Assembly: GCA_018056825.1 (NCBI GenBank) | Contig: JAGPEW010000044.1 | Coordinates: forward strand, 1 to 6,339 | DNA from: Candidatus Sordicultor aquaticus | GTDB lineage: Bacteria; Atribacterota; Atribacteria; Atribacterales; Caldatribacteriaceae | Length of the DNA: 6,339 bases | Direction of reading: 5' to 3' | Shown: in pieces, positions 6,233 to 6,339 of the stretch | How the letters are laid out: each line of letters starts with the position of its first letter | Position numbering within the stretch: the stretch's first letter is position 1 | Position numbers and translations under genes: made by a program | The notes under the pieces: model-generated | Database searches by the model: none | What the model was told of the DNA's origin: nothing | What the model saw: only the letters and a program-made list of their open reading frames with translations

Positions 6233-6339
6233 TTAGGGTATCTTTTGCTGAATAAATTCAGGAAATAAGAGGATTCTCTCAGCATCTTCCGGATGGAATA
6301 AGAAAGGTCTTACCTCTTCTATTAATTTTTTGGGATTCA
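6233..6339 (-). CDS. C-terminal end of an unidentified gene running off the right edge
   Basis: The minus-strand frame entering at 6339 runs 34 codons to the TAA at 6233-6235. It contains KKLIEEVRPFLFHPEDAERI followed by LLFPEFIQQKIP. The acidic/hydrophobic spacing and the absence of stops in otherwise AT-rich sequence make it look like a true protein tail, predicted helical. I do not recognise the family from so short a piece. It is on the same strand as the 664-residue gene and 279 bases upstream of it; because that gap contains a promoter, co-transcription is not needed. Confidence 0.6.
   Translation of the reverse strand, partial: NPKKLIEEVRPFLFHPEDAERILLFPEFIQQKIP

Noticed and set aside
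1..6339. CRISPR arrays, tRNA or rRNA genes, complete insertion sequences
   Set aside because: No regularly spaced long repeats, tRNA-like cloverleaf, rRNA core sequence or transposase frame was found.

Overview
The window looks bacterial: there are good sigma70-type promoter hexamers, Shine-Dalgarno sequence where it can be judged, short intergenic gaps and no introns. The left third (1 to about 2000) is visibly richer in G+C than the rest, which is AT-rich. The window therefore joins two compositionally different pieces, as is common in accessory or defence-type regions. I cannot assign a taxon; an AT-rich environmental bacterium fits.

Layout: (a) 1-1989, plus strand: the 3' part of a large DEAD/DEAH helicase-nuclease resembling the Res subunit of type III restriction enzymes. 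Its start and any partner methylase lie left of the window. (b) 1990-2548: a long non-coding stretch with several inverted and direct repeats. (c) 2985-3539 and 2549-2995, minus strand: an overlapping two-gene operon for a winged-helix plus MNT nucleotidyltransferase and a HEPN protein, the arrangement of MNT/HEPN toxin-antitoxin pairs. A near-consensus promoter sits just upstream with an inverted repeat over its -10 box. (d) 3540-3958: a non-coding stretch holding what looks like the tail of a decayed small gene (possibly MazF/PemK-like) and a GC-richer block of hairpins and repeats. (e) 3959-5953, minus strand: a 664-residue uncharacterised protein. Its layout recalls the N- and C-terminal parts of SEC-C-associated proteins, but it has no SEC-C cysteine motif and carries one tryptophan/proline motif three times. 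It has its own predicted promoter and a leader with a perfect inverted repeat. (f) 6233-6339, minus strand: the C-terminal end of another gene that enters from the right.

Taken together, a restriction-type enzyme, an MNT/HEPN pair and a possible MazF remnant suggest a defence or toxin-antitoxin neighbourhood. The 664-residue protein is the least explained gene. Nothing in the sequence proves that it works with the others, because each transcription unit appears to have its own control.
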